DNA of 41,077 bases from Nitrospira sp. (GCA_020430245.1 JAGQKG010000004.1:1-41077); one strand, 5' to 3'; counted from the first letter of the stretch, positions 7,841 to 19,706 are shown. Numbers and translations are program-made. The notes: generated from the sequence alone by a model not told the origin.

Positions 7841-9943
7841 ATGCCACACGAATCCGCTCCATCCATCCGTAACGTGGTCATTTCTTCCTACCCTGGGGCA
7901 GGAAAAACCACTCTTTGTGAAGCACTGGCCTTTTCCGCTGGAGCCGTCCCGACCATGGGGACCATTGCCCAGGGAAATACCATTGGTGATTTTGAACCGG
8001 AAGAGATCCACAGACACCATTCCATCAGTTCGACTATCTGCCAATTCGAATGGCAGGGGACAAAGATCAATATTATTGATACACCGGGAATGAGCGATTA
8101 TGCCTTTGAGGTCCAAACTGCTCTCAGGGCGGTGGATGGCGTGGTGCTTGTTGTTGGAGCCAGTACAGGGCTTCGGTCAGAAATCGAACGAGTCTGGGAT
8201 CTCATTCAGGAACAGGAGCTTCCCTGTCTCTTGTTTATTAATGAACTGGATAAGGAGCGAGCGGACTATCGCTCAATTCTGGCAGAGTGTGAAAAAACAT
8301 TGGGATTCTCGGGAGTCCCAATCACGATTCCAGTTGGAGAGGAGGCCATGCTGACTGGGGTGATAGATCTTATTGGGAGGAATGTCATATCTCCGATTTC
8401 CGGGACGTCCAAAATTCAGCAAACTGAGATTTCTGCCGAACAACAACCCGGTGCGAATGAATCCCGGCGCCGAGCTGTGGAACAGGTTGCAGAAACCAAT
8501 GATCAATTGGTGGAAAAATATCTCTCCCAGGGTGAGATCTCAGATGAAGATTTGCGAGATGGATTGACAATCGGCACATTAGAGCGAAAACTTGTTCCGG
8601 TATTGTGCGGATCTGCTATTCGCAATATTGGGATAACAACTTTGTTCGATGCAATACAACGATTTCTTCCGTCTCCTGTTGATCGTTCGAGTCTACATCC
8701 ATACGTTGGGCAGCAACCTCAGACACATGACGAAGGTCAACGAAAATCTGATCCACAAGACCCCTTTTCAGCTTTTGTCTTCAAAACCACCATTGATCCC
8801 TTTATGGGGCGGTTATCATTTGTGCGAGTGCTGTCCGGGACCCTACATGCGGATTCAGGATTTTATAATGCCTCACGCCAGACCAAGGAGAAGGGGGGAC
8901 ATCTCTTTTTCTCCATCGGCAAGAAGCATCATCAGGTTAATCAAGCTGCGGCGGGAGATATTGTAGCAATCGGGAAATTAAAAGATACTCAAACTGGTGA
9001 CACAATTTGCGATGAACGCCATTCCATCATATTCCCAGGCCTGAAAATATCGCGCCCGGTCATGTCGTACGCCTTAGAGGTGAAAAGCAAAAATGAAATT
9101 GACAAGGTCAGTTTGGGTCTTCATAAGTTAGTTGAAGAAGATCCCTCTCTGGAGTTTCTCAGAAATGAAGAGACAAAGGAAATGTTGTTAAGTGGGGTAG
9201 GGCAGAGTCACATCGATGCCACCTTAGACAAGCTGAGGCGCAAGTATGGGGTTGAAGTGGATTTACACATGCCCAAGGTCCCCTATAAGGAGACGATCCA
9301 TCGCATGGCTCAGGCGCAGGGAAAATATAAAAAACAAACCGGTGGGCATGGACAATATGGAGATTGTTGGCTACAAATTGAGCCCCTTCCGCGTGGCGCC
9401 GGATTTGAATTTCACAACAAAATTGTTGGTGGCGTCATCCCACGAAATTTCATCCCCGCAGTGGAAAAGGGCGTGATCGAAGCTCTGCAGCATGGGATTG
9501 TTGCGGGGTTTCCCATCGTTGATATACGGGTGGCGGTCTATGATGGATCTCATCATCCCGTCGATTCTTCCGAGTTAGCCTTTAAAGTGGCAGGATCAAT
9601 GGCCCTCAAGCATGCCCTGGAAGCGGCTCAAAGCACCATTCTTGAACCTATCATGTCAGTAGATGTCCTCGTTCCGGATGATCTGGTGGGACCCGTGATT
9701 GGAGATCTTAACTCTCGGCGTGGACGCATACAGGGAATGGCGACCAAGGGACACAATCAGATTGTGAAGGCGTTTGTGCCGTTGGCGGAAATGCTGAAGT
9801 ATGCCCCATCCTTGACGTCCATGACGGCTGGGAAGGGTAGCTATATAATGGAATTTTCAGGTTATGAGGAGGTGCCGAGGGATTGCCTTAATCGAATAGT
9901 GGAAGAACATAAAAAAGAAAAGGAAGCCGTTTCGCCTCACTAA
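7841..9943 (+). CDS. Elongation factor G-like translational GTPase (EF-G paralogue)
   Basis: 700 residues, the length and domain order of EF-G. The GTPase domain has G1 SYPGAGKTT (16-24) and G3 DTPG (80-83). The G4 motif reads NELD (134-137) where nearly all translational GTPases have NKxD. Domain II lies near 300-400. The domain IV region holds GGHGQYGDCWLQIEPL and IVGGVIPRNFIPAVEKGV, typical of the EF-G-like (EF-G-2) subgroup rather than the str-operon fusA. It is monocistronic, convergent with degP, and has a strong promoter and AGGAGG. A role in translocation, recycling or ribosome rescue is possible; the paralogue's duty is not readable. The Lys-to-Glu change in G4 may alter guanine-nucleotide binding. 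Confidence 0.88.
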   Translation: MPHESAPSIRNVVISSYPGAGKTTLCEALAFSAGAVPTMGTIAQGNTIGDFEPEEIHRHHSISSTICQFEWQGTKINIIDTPGMSDYAFEVQTALRAVDGVVLVVGASTGLRSEIERVWDLIQEQELPCLLFINELDKERADYRSILAECEKTLGFSGVPITIPVGEEAMLTGVIDLIGRNVISPISGTSKIQQTEISAEQQPGANESRRRAVEQVAETNDQLVEKYLSQGEISDEDLRDGLTIGTLERKLVPVLCGSAIRNIGITTLFDAIQRFLPSPVDRSSLHPYVGQQPQTHDEGQRKSDPQDPFSAFVFKTTIDPFMGRLSFVRVLSGTLHADSGFYNASRQTKEKGGHLFFSIGKKHHQVNQAAAGDIVAIGKLKDTQTGDTICDERHSIIFPGLKISRPVMSYALEVKSKNEIDKVSLGLHKLVEEDPSLEFLRNEETKEMLLSGVGQSHIDATLDKLRRKYGVEVDLHMPKVPYKETIHRMAQAQGKYKKQTGGHGQYGDCWLQIEPLPRGAGFEFHNKIVGGVIPRNFIPAVEKGVIEALQHGIVAGFPIVDIRVAVYDGSHHPVDSSELAFKVAGSMALKHALEAAQSTILEPIMSVDVLVPDDLVGPVIGDLNSRRGRIQGMATKGHNQIVKAFVPLAEMLKYAPSLTSMTAGKGSYIMEFSGYEEVPRDCLNRIVEEHKKEKEAVSPH

Positions 9944-9966
9944 TCCCTTGGTTATTGAGAAAAGCG

Positions 9967-11358
9967 CTAAGGCAGTGTTTTGACGACAATGAAAAATGCC
10001 CTTGTCTTTCGAATAATTCGAAGTAAAATTGTTTGTCCCGGTTTTACTTTGGCGACTTCCTCAGAAAATTGCGTGACGGTCCGAACAGTTTGTCGATTGA
10101 CTTCATTGATTAAATCTCCTTCTTGAATCCCCTCAGAGTTCGCGAGACTACCTGCTTCAACTTTTGTCACGAGCACGCCCACGGTTTCCTGTAATTCAAA
10201 TTGCTCGGCGAGTGCAGCTGTAAGCCCTTGCACATCGAGCCCTAAGGTGACTTCTGATTTTTGAATCGGGAGTGACGCTAACATGGATTTTTCCTGCCTT
10301 TCCGCCATCGGAACCAGATAGGTCAATTCTTTGCCGTCCCGTAATACAAGAATTTTGGCATTCTCACCAGGTCCGACACGCGCAATTAGTCTAGACAGTT
10401 GGTTGGGCGAATCAACCAAGCTGTCGTCTACCGACACAATGATATCCCCGGGTTTAATTCCGGCCACATGGGCGGGATCGTGCTCATAGACCTCGTTGAC
10501 AAGAACGCCATGCCCTTCGTTAATTCCAAATTGTTCTGCAAGTTCTTTGGTGAGAGATTGAATCCCCACACCAAGCCATCCACGGACCACTCGCCCCTGT
10601 GAAACTAATTGATCAACCACACGCGAAACCATGTCGGCGGGAATGGAAAATCCGATGCCTTGTGCCATATGAATAATGGCTGTATTGATCCCGATGACCT
10701 CGCCTCGAAGGTTAAAGAGCGGTCCTCCTGAATTGCCTGGATTGATGGCTGCATCCGTTTGAATGAAATTTTCATATCGAGATAAATTAAGGCGTTCCCT
10801 TCCAATCCCGCTCACGACCCCCAAGGTCACTGTGCGGTCTAACCCCATCGGATTTCCCACAGCCAATACCCATTGCCCAACCTTTAAGGCATTGGAATCC
10901 CCAAAATGAGCAACGGGAAATTTCCGGTCAGATTGAAGTTTGAGGACCGCTATATCGGTTTCTTTATCACGTCCAATGACCTGAGCAATCATGTTGGATT
11001 TATCGGATAGCCGGACATCTGCCTCTGTGGCATCTTCCCCAACTACATGATTATTGGTCACGATAATTCCATCCTCTCGCACGATGACACCTGATCCGCT
11101 CCCCTTAGAAAAGGGCGCTCGTCGCTGAAATCCCTGACCCTGAGCTATTTCACGAATTGGTGTAATATTGACCACCGTAGGCGTCACTCGTTCAGCCAGG
11201 CTGGTAATGGCCTGCTCAATATCTTCAAGAAGTTGTAGTCCTCTAATTTCTTTAGCTGACTGGCTAATTGCGGGTGACGGAGAAAAAAGTAAAATGAAGC
11301 AACATATTGAAGTTACTATTGAAAAACGTACTGAATTCATCAAAAACTTTATATTCAT
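9967..11358 (-). CDS. degP: DegP/HtrA-family periplasmic serine protease
   Basis: 463 residues. A signal peptide (about 1-32, hydrophobic ICCFILLFSPSPA) sends it to the periplasm. The trypsin-like domain has His104 (VTNNHVV), Asp135 (ETDIAVLKL) and Ser210 (NPGNSGGPL), so the triad is complete. Two PDZ domains follow, near 255-340 (GVLVNEVYEHDPAHVAGIKPGD) and 370-455. This is the Do-type layout of envelope quality-control proteases/chaperones; degQ or mucD names would fit equally. It is the last gene of the lepA-to-degP run, 24 bp after plsY, which suits a cluster devoted to envelope building. Confidence 0.9.
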   Translation of the reverse strand: MNIKFLMNSVRFSIVTSICCFILLFSPSPAISQSAKEIRGLQLLEDIEQAITSLAERVTPTVVNITPIREIAQGQGFQRRAPFSKGSGSGVIVREDGIIVTNNHVVGEDATEADVRLSDKSNMIAQVIGRDKETDIAVLKLQSDRKFPVAHFGDSNALKVGQWVLAVGNPMGLDRTVTLGVVSGIGRERLNLSRYENFIQTDAAINPGNSGGPLFNLRGEVIGINTAIIHMAQGIGFSIPADMVSRVVDQLVSQGRVVRGWLGVGIQSLTKELAEQFGINEGHGVLVNEVYEHDPAHVAGIKPGDIIVSVDDSLVDSPNQLSRLIARVGPGENAKILVLRDGKELTYLVPMAERQEKSMLASLPIQKSEVTLGLDVQGLTAALAEQFELQETVGVLVTKVEAGSLANSEGIQEGDLINEVNRQTVRTVTQFSEEVAKVKPGQTILLRIIRKTRAFFIVVKTLP

Positions 11359-11382
11359 TTTAGTCGCATAATAAATATTATG

Positions 11383-11979
11383 TTAAATAGAAAATAGTCT
11401 CATTTTGCTTTCGGTCCCCTGGCTAAGACGAAGAATGTTTTCTTTATGGCAGAAAAAAATGACGACCGTAACTCCAATGGCAAAAAGGCAAAAATAGAAG
11501 TCGTAAGTCAGAAAATAAGCCAAGAATGGAAACACACTAAAAGCTAGAAGAGCGCCACCTGAGGAATATCCAAAAACCAATACCGCACCTATCCACACAG
11601 CAACAAGAAGCCACCCAATCAATGGATGAATGCCAATAATGGCTCCTAAGGCTGTGGCGACTCCTTTTCCCCCTTTAAATCCTAAAAAAATAGAAAAAAC
11701 ATGACCAAGAATGACTGTAAAGCCTATGACAAGGATCCAGAGCCAGGGAAACCCGATGAAGCCTGCAATACTGGTCGCAACCGTTCCTTTCCCTAAATCC
11801 CCAATTAAAGTAAATATTCCTATTTTTTTACCTGACACTCTCAGAACATTGGTAAAACCGATATTATGGCTCCCATGTGTGCGAGGGTCATTCGTTCCGA
11901 AAATACGAGAAATGACCAGGCCAAAAGGGATAGATCCTAAGAGATAGGCGCCGACCACTCCTAATAAATACAGTTCCAT
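11383..11979 (-). CDS. plsY: Glycerol-3-phosphate acyltransferase PlsY
   Basis: 198 residues from the ATG at 11979. The open frame continues upstream to 12216, but that part lies inside pgsA and does not resemble PlsY, so I exclude it. Family motifs are present: GSIPFG near residue 15, GSHNIGFTNVLR (GSGNIGATNVLR in the family consensus) and FKGGKGVATALG. About five hydrophobic segments make it an inner-membrane protein. It uses acyl-phosphate to acylate glycerol-3-phosphate, the first step to phosphatidic acid. It starts 22 bp after pgsA, giving a phospholipid gene pair. Confidence 0.9.
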   Translation of the reverse strand: MELYLLGVVGAYLLGSIPFGLVISRIFGTNDPRTHGSHNIGFTNVLRVSGKKIGIFTLIGDLGKGTVATSIAGFIGFPWLWILVIGFTVILGHVFSIFLGFKGGKGVATALGAIIGIHPLIGWLLVAVWIGAVLVFGYSSGGALLAFSVFPFLAYFLTYDFYFCLFAIGVTVVIFFCHKENILRLSQGTESKMRLFSI

Positions 11980-12001
11980 TCCAAACGACTTGTGAGCACT
12001 C

Positions 12002-12619
12002 CTACCAATATTGCGGACTGATTTTCTTAAAGATTTGCATAAGATATCGCCAGCCGGAAAATAAGGAGAAAAACAAAGCAATATACAATAGTCCGGTTCC
12101 AATAGTAGCCAGTGGACCTTCACTGTGAACCCAAACGCCCTGGAGAATAAGGCAGAGAATCCCTCCGATTTGTCCGATAACTTTGAATTTCCCAAGAGAG
12201 TCCGCTGGAACCACAAATCCCTCTTTCGCTGCGACCACCCTGGCGCCGGTCACAATCATTTCGCGTGCAATCATCACAATCGCCAACCACACCGCAACAC
12301 GTTGAAATTGCACAAGAAGAATAAGTCCAGAGGCCACCAGGAGTTTATCGGCAACCGGATCCAGTAATTTTCCTAAATTGGTTATCTGGCCACTTTTTCT
12401 GGCCAAATATCCGTCAAGAAAATCCGTGAAAGCTGCACAAGCAAACACGAGACCGGCTGCCAGAGCCCGGTCAGGACTGGATTCCGAGAAAAACCAGACA
12501 AAAACAGGAATTAACAAGATCCGCAAGAGAGTAAGAGAATTTGGAAGATTGAGATAGACCTCTCCTATAATTACATTATCTTGTTCAGACTTTTCTTTTA
12601 CTACTTCAGATTGATTCAT
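12002..12619 (-). CDS. pgsA: CDP-diacylglycerol--glycerol-3-phosphate 3-phosphatidyltransferase
   Basis: 205 residues, four or more hydrophobic segments, inner membrane. The CDP-alcohol phosphotransferase signature D-G-x2-A-R-x8-G-x3-D-x3-D is complete: DGYLARKSG followed by LGKLLDPVADKL. It makes phosphatidylglycerophosphate from CDP-diacylglycerol. About 23 residues precede the usual start region, a slightly long N-terminus (an alternative downstream start is possible). It is 25 bp after kdsA and just before plsY. Confidence 0.92.
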   Translation of the reverse strand: MNQSEVVKEKSEQDNVIIGEVYLNLPNSLTLLRILLIPVFVWFFSESSPDRALAAGLVFACAAFTDFLDGYLARKSGQITNLGKLLDPVADKLLVASGLILLVQFQRVAVWLAIVMIAREMIVTGARVVAAKEGFVVPADSLGKFKVIGQIGGILCLILQGVWVHSEGPLATIGTGLLYIALFFSLFSGWRYLMQIFKKISPQYW

Positions 12620-12644
12620 GAGGATTCAAATAAACTTTAAAATC

Positions 12645-13493
12645 TCAAGTAAGAGGAGAGATTTCTCCCTTCCCAGTTACCTGCCAAATCGCTTGAAGTT
12701 GTGCTAATAAACCTCGTAACTCACTCAATCGTATCATGTTTGGCCCATCGGATAGTGCCTCTTCCGGACGAGGATGGACTTCCATAAAGAATCCGTCACA
12801 ACCAGCCGCGGCCGCTGCACGGGCTAATGGCGCCACAAATTCCCGTTGTCCTGAAGAGACCGCCCCTCCACCGCCAGGCAATTGCACGCTATGGGTGGCA
12901 TCAAATACCACCGGGTATCCCAAATTTCTCATAACCGGTAATGAGCGCATATCGACGACAAGATTTTGATAGCCGAAGCTAGCCCCCCGCTCAGTTAAGA
13001 AAATTTTGCTACTCCCGGCCTCTTGAAGTTTATGGACAACATTCGCCATATCCCAAGGGGATAGAAATTGTCCTTTTTTCACGTTGACCACTCGACCGGA
13101 TTTTGCGGCCGCAATGAGTAAATCGGTCTGTCGACATAAAAAAGCCGGAATTTGTAATACATCTACAATCTCAGCAACCTGAGAAACGTCGTGGACTTCG
13201 TGAATATCCGTTAGAATGGGGATGCCTAACTCACGGCTAATTTTCTTGAGGATTTTCAATCCTTCCTTTATGCCCAACCCTCGGAATGAAGTAATCGAAG
13301 TGCGATTGGCCTTATCATAGGACGCCTTAAAGATGTATGGAATGCGAAGATCTTTGGCAATTTCCGCAATTGCACCAGCGGTCTCAATAACCAACTTCTC
13401 GCTTTCGATTACGCAAGGCCCAGCAATTAAAAAATGTGGGCAACTCCCGCCAACAGAGAACGGGCCAATATCGACTTGAGTTGGCTGAGCCAT
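12645..13493 (-). CDS. kdsA: 3-deoxy-8-phosphooctulonate (Kdo-8-P) synthase
   Basis: 282 residues, full length for KdsA. It condenses PEP and arabinose-5-phosphate to Kdo-8-phosphate for lipopolysaccharide. Diagnostic stretches are [11 protein letters not shown] (Cys27), [11 protein letters not shown], and [13 protein letters not shown] cysteine at the GPC position, where E. coli KdsA has asparagine, marks the metal-dependent class known from Aquifex. It begins 15 bp after pyrG. Confidence 0.95.
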   Translation of the reverse strand: MAQPTQVDIGPFSVGGSCPHFLIAGPCVIESEKLVIETAGAIAEIAKDLRIPYIFKASYDKANRTSITSFRGLGIKEGLKILKKISRELGIPILTDIHEVHDVSQVAEIVDVLQIPAFLCRQTDLLIAAAKSGRVVNVKKGQFLSPWDMANVVHKLQEAGSSKIFLTERGASFGYQNLVVDMRSLPVMRNLGYPVVFDATHSVQLPGGGGAVSSGQREFVAPLARAAAAAGCDGFFMEVHPRPEEALSDGPNMIRLSELRGLLAQLQAIWQVTGKGEISPLT

Positions 13494-13508
13494 AATAAAT
13501 CCAGTTCG

Positions 13509-15122
<1,614 letters not shown>

Positions 15123-15181
15123 TTAGTTGGATGATGTACCCACATGGCTTTCCTCTGATCTGTCGACTCCACCATATTGCT

Positions 15182-15985
15182 CTACTTCTTTTCAACCCTC
15201 TGTCTGGCCACTAACAGTCTCTCTCCCGGCTCACAGGAATTCTTCGATATAAGACCCTCCGCAGCAATGATATCTTCAGGAGTATCTATACGAATTGATT
15301 CGTGTTCCGTTTCCCAAACCCTTATTGGAAGGCCATGTTCTAATGCTCGCAGTTGTTCTAGTTTTTCTGCCTCTTCAAGGTATCCTGATGGCAAGCCGGC
15401 AAATCGCAATAAATCTGATTTCCTAAAAACATATATTCCTAAATGCATATAGGCGATATGATGATTTCCCGAAGGTACTCCATCCCGCCAGTAGGGGATC
15501 GGACTCCGTGAGAAATACAGGGCTTGCCCGTGGATATCGGTCACCACTTTTACGATTGACGGATTAGTTAGATCCTGCGTATGCCGTAGTTGCCTTTTCA
15601 ACGTCCCCACTCTTGCCGGAGAAGTCCAAAAAGGACGAATGAGGTCATCCAGCAAACCCGGGTGTTGAGGAATTTCATCAGCTTGTAAATTGACAATCAC
15701 GTCATACTTCAATTGTGAAACCACTTTTGCTACCCGATCCGTTCCTGTTCGACAGAATTCCTTGACGAGACAAACTTCCCCACCAAAATTCTTGACCCCC
15801 TGCTCAATGGCCTCATGGTCGGTAATCACCAGGATTTGCCCTACCCGTGAAACCTGTTGAACCGCTTCATAAACATGTTGAATTAGGGGTTTTCCCGCTA
15901 AAAGAGCGAGGGGTTTTCCCGGAAATCGAGATGATCCGTGACGAGCAGGAATACACAGACTGACGAGGGAATCAGTTGGGCCCAT
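15182..15985 (-). CDS. kdsB: 3-deoxy-manno-octulosonate (Kdo) cytidylyltransferase
   Basis: 267 residues, slightly longer than E. coli KdsB. The nucleotidyltransferase start CIPARHGSSRFPGKPL binds CTP; VNLQADEIPQHP (QGDEP in E. coli) is the metal-site region, with Gly-Asp changed to Ala-Asp; YSRSPIPYWRDG and YVFRKSDL follow as in the family. It forms CMP-Kdo. Its start overlaps the end of the heptose kinase gene by 14 bp, so the two are co-expressed; a 71-bp gap follows before pyrG. Confidence 0.95.
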   Translation of the reverse strand: MGPTDSLVSLCIPARHGSSRFPGKPLALLAGKPLIQHVYEAVQQVSRVGQILVITDHEAIEQGVKNFGGEVCLVKEFCRTGTDRVAKVVSQLKYDVIVNLQADEIPQHPGLLDDLIRPFWTSPARVGTLKRQLRHTQDLTNPSIVKVVTDIHGQALYFSRSPIPYWRDGVPSGNHHIAYMHLGIYVFRKSDLLRFAGLPSGYLEEAEKLEQLRALEHGLPIRVWETEHESIRIDTPEDIIAAEGLISKNSCEPGERLLVARQRVEKK

Positions 15986-16985
15986 GGAGTACTGCCTTTT
16001 GAAGTTGAGTCCGCGTCACCGTGGCAGTCCCCACCATGCCTACGACAATACCTGCCGCTTGATTCGCTAACACCGCAGCCTCAGGAAGTGAGGCTTTTGC
16101 ACTCAGCGCTAATGCAAGAGTACTGATGACGGTATCCCCTGCTCCGGTGACATCATAGACTTGTCGAGCCACCGCCGGGATGCTCCAGGATTGACCCCGC
16201 TGGTTAAAAATACTCATTCCCTCTTCTCCCCTCGTAATAACAATTGCCTGGCACTGCAATCGTTGTTGGAGGGCAAGACCGATTTGTTCAACCGGAACAT
16301 CCTGGCTTGGGAGAAATCCTGCTGCCTGTTTGGCTTCGAGATGATTGGGTGTGATAACCGTCACTCCCTGATAATACGCCATATGCTCTACCTTCGGATC
16401 CACCACGATTGGTACGCCAAACTGACCGGCCAGGGTATGAATGGTCTTCATCAGGTCCGCTGTAATCATACCCTTCGCATAATCAGAAATCACCAGACAC
16501 GAGACTCCAGGAAGACGGGAAGCCACATGTCGAATAATTTTTTTGGTCTGTTGTGACGAAATGTCATGGCGTTGCTCCACGTCAAACCGAACAATTTGTT
16601 GATTGTGGGCTACCACTCTCGTTTTTTTAATTGTAGGACGACTAGAATCAACAATCACACCAGAGGTAAATGGAGACGACCGTCGAATGTCAGCAAGAAA
16701 CTGTTTCCCAACAGGATCCGCCCCGACCACGCCACACAATTCAGCCTGCCCTCCTAATGTCAGAATATTATGATACACATTTGCTGCCCCACCCATTCGG
16801 TACGATTCAGAATCCACATGAACAACCGGGACGGGCGCTTCCGGGGAGACACGATGCACCTTGCCCCAGACATAATGATCGAGAATGAGATCTCCGAGCA
16901 CTAGAATCCGAGCACGAGAGAACCGTTGAATATACTCCTTGAATTTCCGAACGGAAATCGATGGAACAACGGAGAGTGGTTTCAT
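15972..16985 (-). CDS. rfaE1: D-glycero-beta-D-manno-heptose-7-phosphate kinase (stand-alone)
   Basis: 337 residues of the PfkB/ribokinase family. LVLGDLILDHYVWGKVHRVSPEAPVPV is typical of HldE/RfaE domain 1, and the C-terminal DVTGAGDTVIS holds the anion hole and catalytic Asp. The cytidylyl/adenylyltransferase half found in the E. coli fusion HldE is absent, so it must be encoded elsewhere. It phosphorylates heptose-7-phosphate at C1 for the LPS inner core. It is 53 bp after lepB and overlaps kdsB. Confidence 0.9.
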   Translation of the reverse strand: MKPLSVVPSISVRKFKEYIQRFSRARILVLGDLILDHYVWGKVHRVSPEAPVPVVHVDSESYRMGGAANVYHNILTLGGQAELCGVVGADPVGKQFLADIRRSSPFTSGVIVDSSRPTIKKTRVVAHNQQIVRFDVEQRHDISSQQTKKIIRHVASRLPGVSCLVISDYAKGMITADLMKTIHTLAGQFGVPIVVDPKVEHMAYYQGVTVITPNHLEAKQAAGFLPSQDVPVEQIGLALQQRLQCQAIVITRGEEGMSIFNQRGQSWSIPAVARQVYDVTGAGDTVISTLALALSAKASLPEAAVLANQAAGIVVGMVGTATVTRTQLQKAVLHGPN

Positions 16986-17038
16986 CCTTGGATTACCTCA
17001 AGGCTGAATTTCGGTTGAGTCAAGTGAGGTGGTGTGCA

Positions 17039-17800
17039 CTATTCAATGAGTTTTCCGATTCGTTCCCATCGGATCCAATCGGTCCACGCTCCCTGCCCAT
17101 TCCATGACCAATACACGAGAAATGCTCTGCCCTTTATTTTATCCATTCGCACAAATCCCCAAAACCGACTGTCCAAACTTTGGTCACGGTTATCACCCAT
17201 CACAAAGTATGATTCGGGAGGAACAGTTAATGGACCAAGATTATCGCGAGGATTAATGCGACCATCGATGATCCCAGGGTCGACCCTCTGGGTAAAACCA
17301 TCATCCAACAATGGCTGTCCATTCACAATCACGTGTTTATTTTGAATATGAATGGTATCACCAGGAAGTCCGATCACGCGCTTAATGAAATCCTTGTTTT
17401 CATCCTCAGGGTAGCGAAACACAATGATATCTCCACGCGATGGAGGATCAAAGTTCATGACGATTGTCGAGGAAAAACAGGTCACCGGTGGGAATGAGAT
17501 TTGAAACTCACAGTCTTTCGGCAACTGAAACCCATAGGCCAGTTTGGAAACGAGGATGTGATCGCCAATCATCAAGGTCGGAATCATCGACCCTGATGGA
17601 ATTTTAAAGGCCTGGACCACAAAGACTCGAATGGTGAGAGCCAGAATAATGGCAATGATCAAGGCCTCGGCATATTCTCGAAAAATGGACTTTTTGGATA
17701 CCTCGATTTCCTGGGAACCTGAGGCAACTGATGAGTCCTCTTGAATGTTTTTTTCGGAAGATTCGGTCATTTTCGATTGTTGTGGATCTTGTGTGGTCAT
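17039..17800 (-). CDS. lepB: Signal peptidase I
   Basis: 253 residues. One membrane anchor (about 44-62) is followed by the catalytic Ser71 in IPSGSMIPTL and Lys140 in DFIKRVIGLPGD; the later GDNRDQSLDSRFWG is the family's conserved box. The first 38 residues are polar and acidic and are an extension of the usual start. It cleaves signal peptides at the outer face of the inner membrane. It starts 7 bp after lepA, the same lepA-lepB order known from E. coli. Confidence 0.95.
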   Translation of the reverse strand: MTTQDPQQSKMTESSEKNIQEDSSVASGSQEIEVSKKSIFREYAEALIIAIILALTIRVFVVQAFKIPSGSMIPTLMIGDHILVSKLAYGFQLPKDCEFQISFPPVTCFSSTIVMNFDPPSRGDIIVFRYPEDENKDFIKRVIGLPGDTIHIQNKHVIVNGQPLLDDGFTQRVDPGIIDGRINPRDNLGPLTVPPESYFVMGDNRDQSLDSRFWGFVRMDKIKGRAFLVYWSWNGQGAWTDWIRWERIGKLIE

Positions 17801-17807
17801 CAGCGGT

Positions 17808-19622
17808 TCAGTTCGGATCGGTCTTTAAAATAGCCAGAAAGGCTGCTTGCGGGACTTCGACTCGCCCTAATTGTTTCATCCGTTTTTTCCCTTCTTTTTG
17901 CTTCTCCCACAATTTGCGTTTTCGGGAAATATCCCCACCATAACACTTGGCCGTCACATTTTTCTTGAGTGCCCCAATGGTTTCCCTGGCGATGATGCGT
18001 TTGCCAATGGTCGCCTGAATGACAATTTCAAACATTTGCTTGGGAATAAGTTCTTTCATTTTTTCGGCTAATTGTCGCCCGCGGCTTTGGACTTTATCCT
18101 TATGCGCGATAATGGAAAGCGCATCCACGGTCTCACCATTCAGCAATAAATCCAGTTTCACCAAGTCAGACTCGCGATAGCCCAGCAATTCATAATCTAA
18201 CGATGCATACCCTTGGGTCCGAGATTTCAGTCGATCATAAAAGTCTAACACAATTTCATTTAGGGGAATTTCATAAATTAACATGGAACGGGTTGGATCC
18301 AGGTATTGCAGTCCGACTTGAATGCCCCGACGTTCCTGGCACAACTGGAGAACATTTCCGATATACCGCTCCGGCGTAATCATCGTGGCTTTGATATAGG
18401 GCTCCTCAATTCGTTCGATCTGGGAAGGGTCCGGAAGCTTGGAGGGGTTATCGATCACCAGTGTTTCGCCTTTGGGGGTAAACACACGATAGACAACGGT
18501 TGGTGCTGTACTGATCAGATCTAGTCCATATTCCCGCTCCAGGCGCTCTCGAATAATTTCCATGTGGAGTAGACCTAAAAACCCACAGCGGAATCCAAAT
18601 CCCAAAGCCAGGGACGTTTCAGGTTCATAGACAAATGAGGAATCATTCAGTTGCAATTTTTCCAGAGAATCCCGCAGATCCTCAAACTTGGCATTGTCGG
18701 TCGTGTATAACCCGCAAAAAACTACCGGTTTGACATCCCGGTACCCAGGTAAGGCTACGCTCGTGGGACGCTTAGATTCGGTAATTGTATCCCCAATTTT
18801 GGTGTCGGATAGCTCTTTCATCCCCGCACAAATATACCCGACTTCCCCAGGCCCCAGCCGATTCACCTTGGTTCGTTTCGGTGAAAAAACGCCCACCTCC
18901 AGGACTTCAAATTCCCGTCCTGAAAACATGAGCTTAATCATCATATTGGGAGTGATTTCTCCATCCATGACCCGAAGAAGCACCACGGCTCCTTGATAAT
19001 TGTCGAACCAAGAATCAAAAATTAGGGCCTTTAACGGTTGATCAATAGAACCGACAGGAGCCGGAATGATCTTGACCACCCCTTCAAGCACTTCCCTTAC
19101 CCCTCGTCCGTCTTTGGCACTGACTAAAAAGGCCTCTTCACTCGACAATCCCAACACATCTCGGATTTGAACTTTGACGCCTTCCACATCGGCGCTCGGC
19201 AAATCAATTTTATTAATGACAGGAATTATCACTAAATCATTCGCAATCGCCAAATAGGCATTGGCGATGGTCTGAGCCTCCACGCCTTGAGTGGCATCGA
19301 TTAACAGAAGGGCACCTTCACAGGCAGCGAGGCTACGTGATACTTCGTAGGCAAAGTCAACATGTCCAGGAGTGTCAATAAGATTGAACTGATATTCCTG
19401 TTCATCCAAACTCCGAAAACGGGTTGTGACCGCATGCGCTTTGATCGTGATGCCGCGCTCACGTTCCAGATCCATGGCATCCAGATATTGCGCACGAGCT
19501 TCACGTGGAGAAACGGCACCGGTGATTTCCAAAAACCGGTCGGCAAGAGTGGATTTGCCGTGGTCGATATGAGCAATAATTGAAAAATTGCGGATGTGGG
19601 TTTGTGGAAAGGCTTTACTCAT
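17808..19622 (-). CDS. lepA: Elongation factor 4 (LepA), ribosome-bound GTPase
   Basis: 604 residues, full length. It starts [16 protein letters not shown] (G1), followed by DTPGHVDF (G3) and an intact NKID G4 motif. The LepA-specific C-terminal region is present ([24 protein letters not shown] as separate conserved blocks). It remodels stalled or mis-translocated ribosomes. It heads the nine-gene minus-strand run; a TTGACA-17-TACAAT promoter lies so close that the leader should be only about 8 bases, with no good Shine-Dalgarno. Confidence 0.97.
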   Translation of the reverse strand: MSKAFPQTHIRNFSIIAHIDHGKSTLADRFLEITGAVSPREARAQYLDAMDLERERGITIKAHAVTTRFRSLDEQEYQFNLIDTPGHVDFAYEVSRSLAACEGALLLIDATQGVEAQTIANAYLAIANDLVIIPVINKIDLPSADVEGVKVQIRDVLGLSSEEAFLVSAKDGRGVREVLEGVVKIIPAPVGSIDQPLKALIFDSWFDNYQGAVVLLRVMDGEITPNMMIKLMFSGREFEVLEVGVFSPKRTKVNRLGPGEVGYICAGMKELSDTKIGDTITESKRPTSVALPGYRDVKPVVFCGLYTTDNAKFEDLRDSLEKLQLNDSSFVYEPETSLALGFGFRCGFLGLLHMEIIRERLEREYGLDLISTAPTVVYRVFTPKGETLVIDNPSKLPDPSQIERIEEPYIKATMITPERYIGNVLQLCQERRGIQVGLQYLDPTRSMLIYEIPLNEIVLDFYDRLKSRTQGYASLDYELLGYRESDLVKLDLLLNGETVDALSIIAHKDKVQSRGRQLAEKMKELIPKQMFEIVIQATIGKRIIARETIGALKKNVTAKCYGGDISRKRKLWEKQKEGKKRMKQLGRVEVPQAAFLAILKTDPN

Positions 19623-19636
19623 TCGAAGTGACCCTG

Positions 19637-19665
19637 ATTGTAATGAGACCCTAAAAGGTTGTCAA
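19637..19665 (-). promoter_or_regulatory. Sigma-70-type promoter of the lepA run
   Basis: On the minus strand, TTGACA (19665-19660), 17 bp, then TACAAT (19642-19637). The predicted start near 19630 is only about 8 bases before the lepA ATG at 19622, so the mRNA would be almost leaderless. The -35 box overlaps the possible -35 box of bioA on the other strand. Confidence 0.65.
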
Positions 19666-19688
19666 AAATCGATGAATTCCGCTAGGTT
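19659..19688 (+). promoter_or_regulatory. Possible bioA promoter
   Basis: TTGTCA (19659-19664), 18 bp, TAGGTT (19683-19688), 18 bases before the bioA ATG. The match is imperfect. It shares its -35 bases with the lepA promoter, so the two would exclude each other. Confidence 0.35.
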
Positions 19689-19706
19689 ATTTCTTCAAAA
19701 ACGACC

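Noticed and set aside
11980..12216. 79-codon upstream extension of the plsY frame
   Set aside because: It lies inside pgsA in another frame, does not resemble PlsY, and the known family start (membrane segment, GSIP motif) fits the ATG at 11979.
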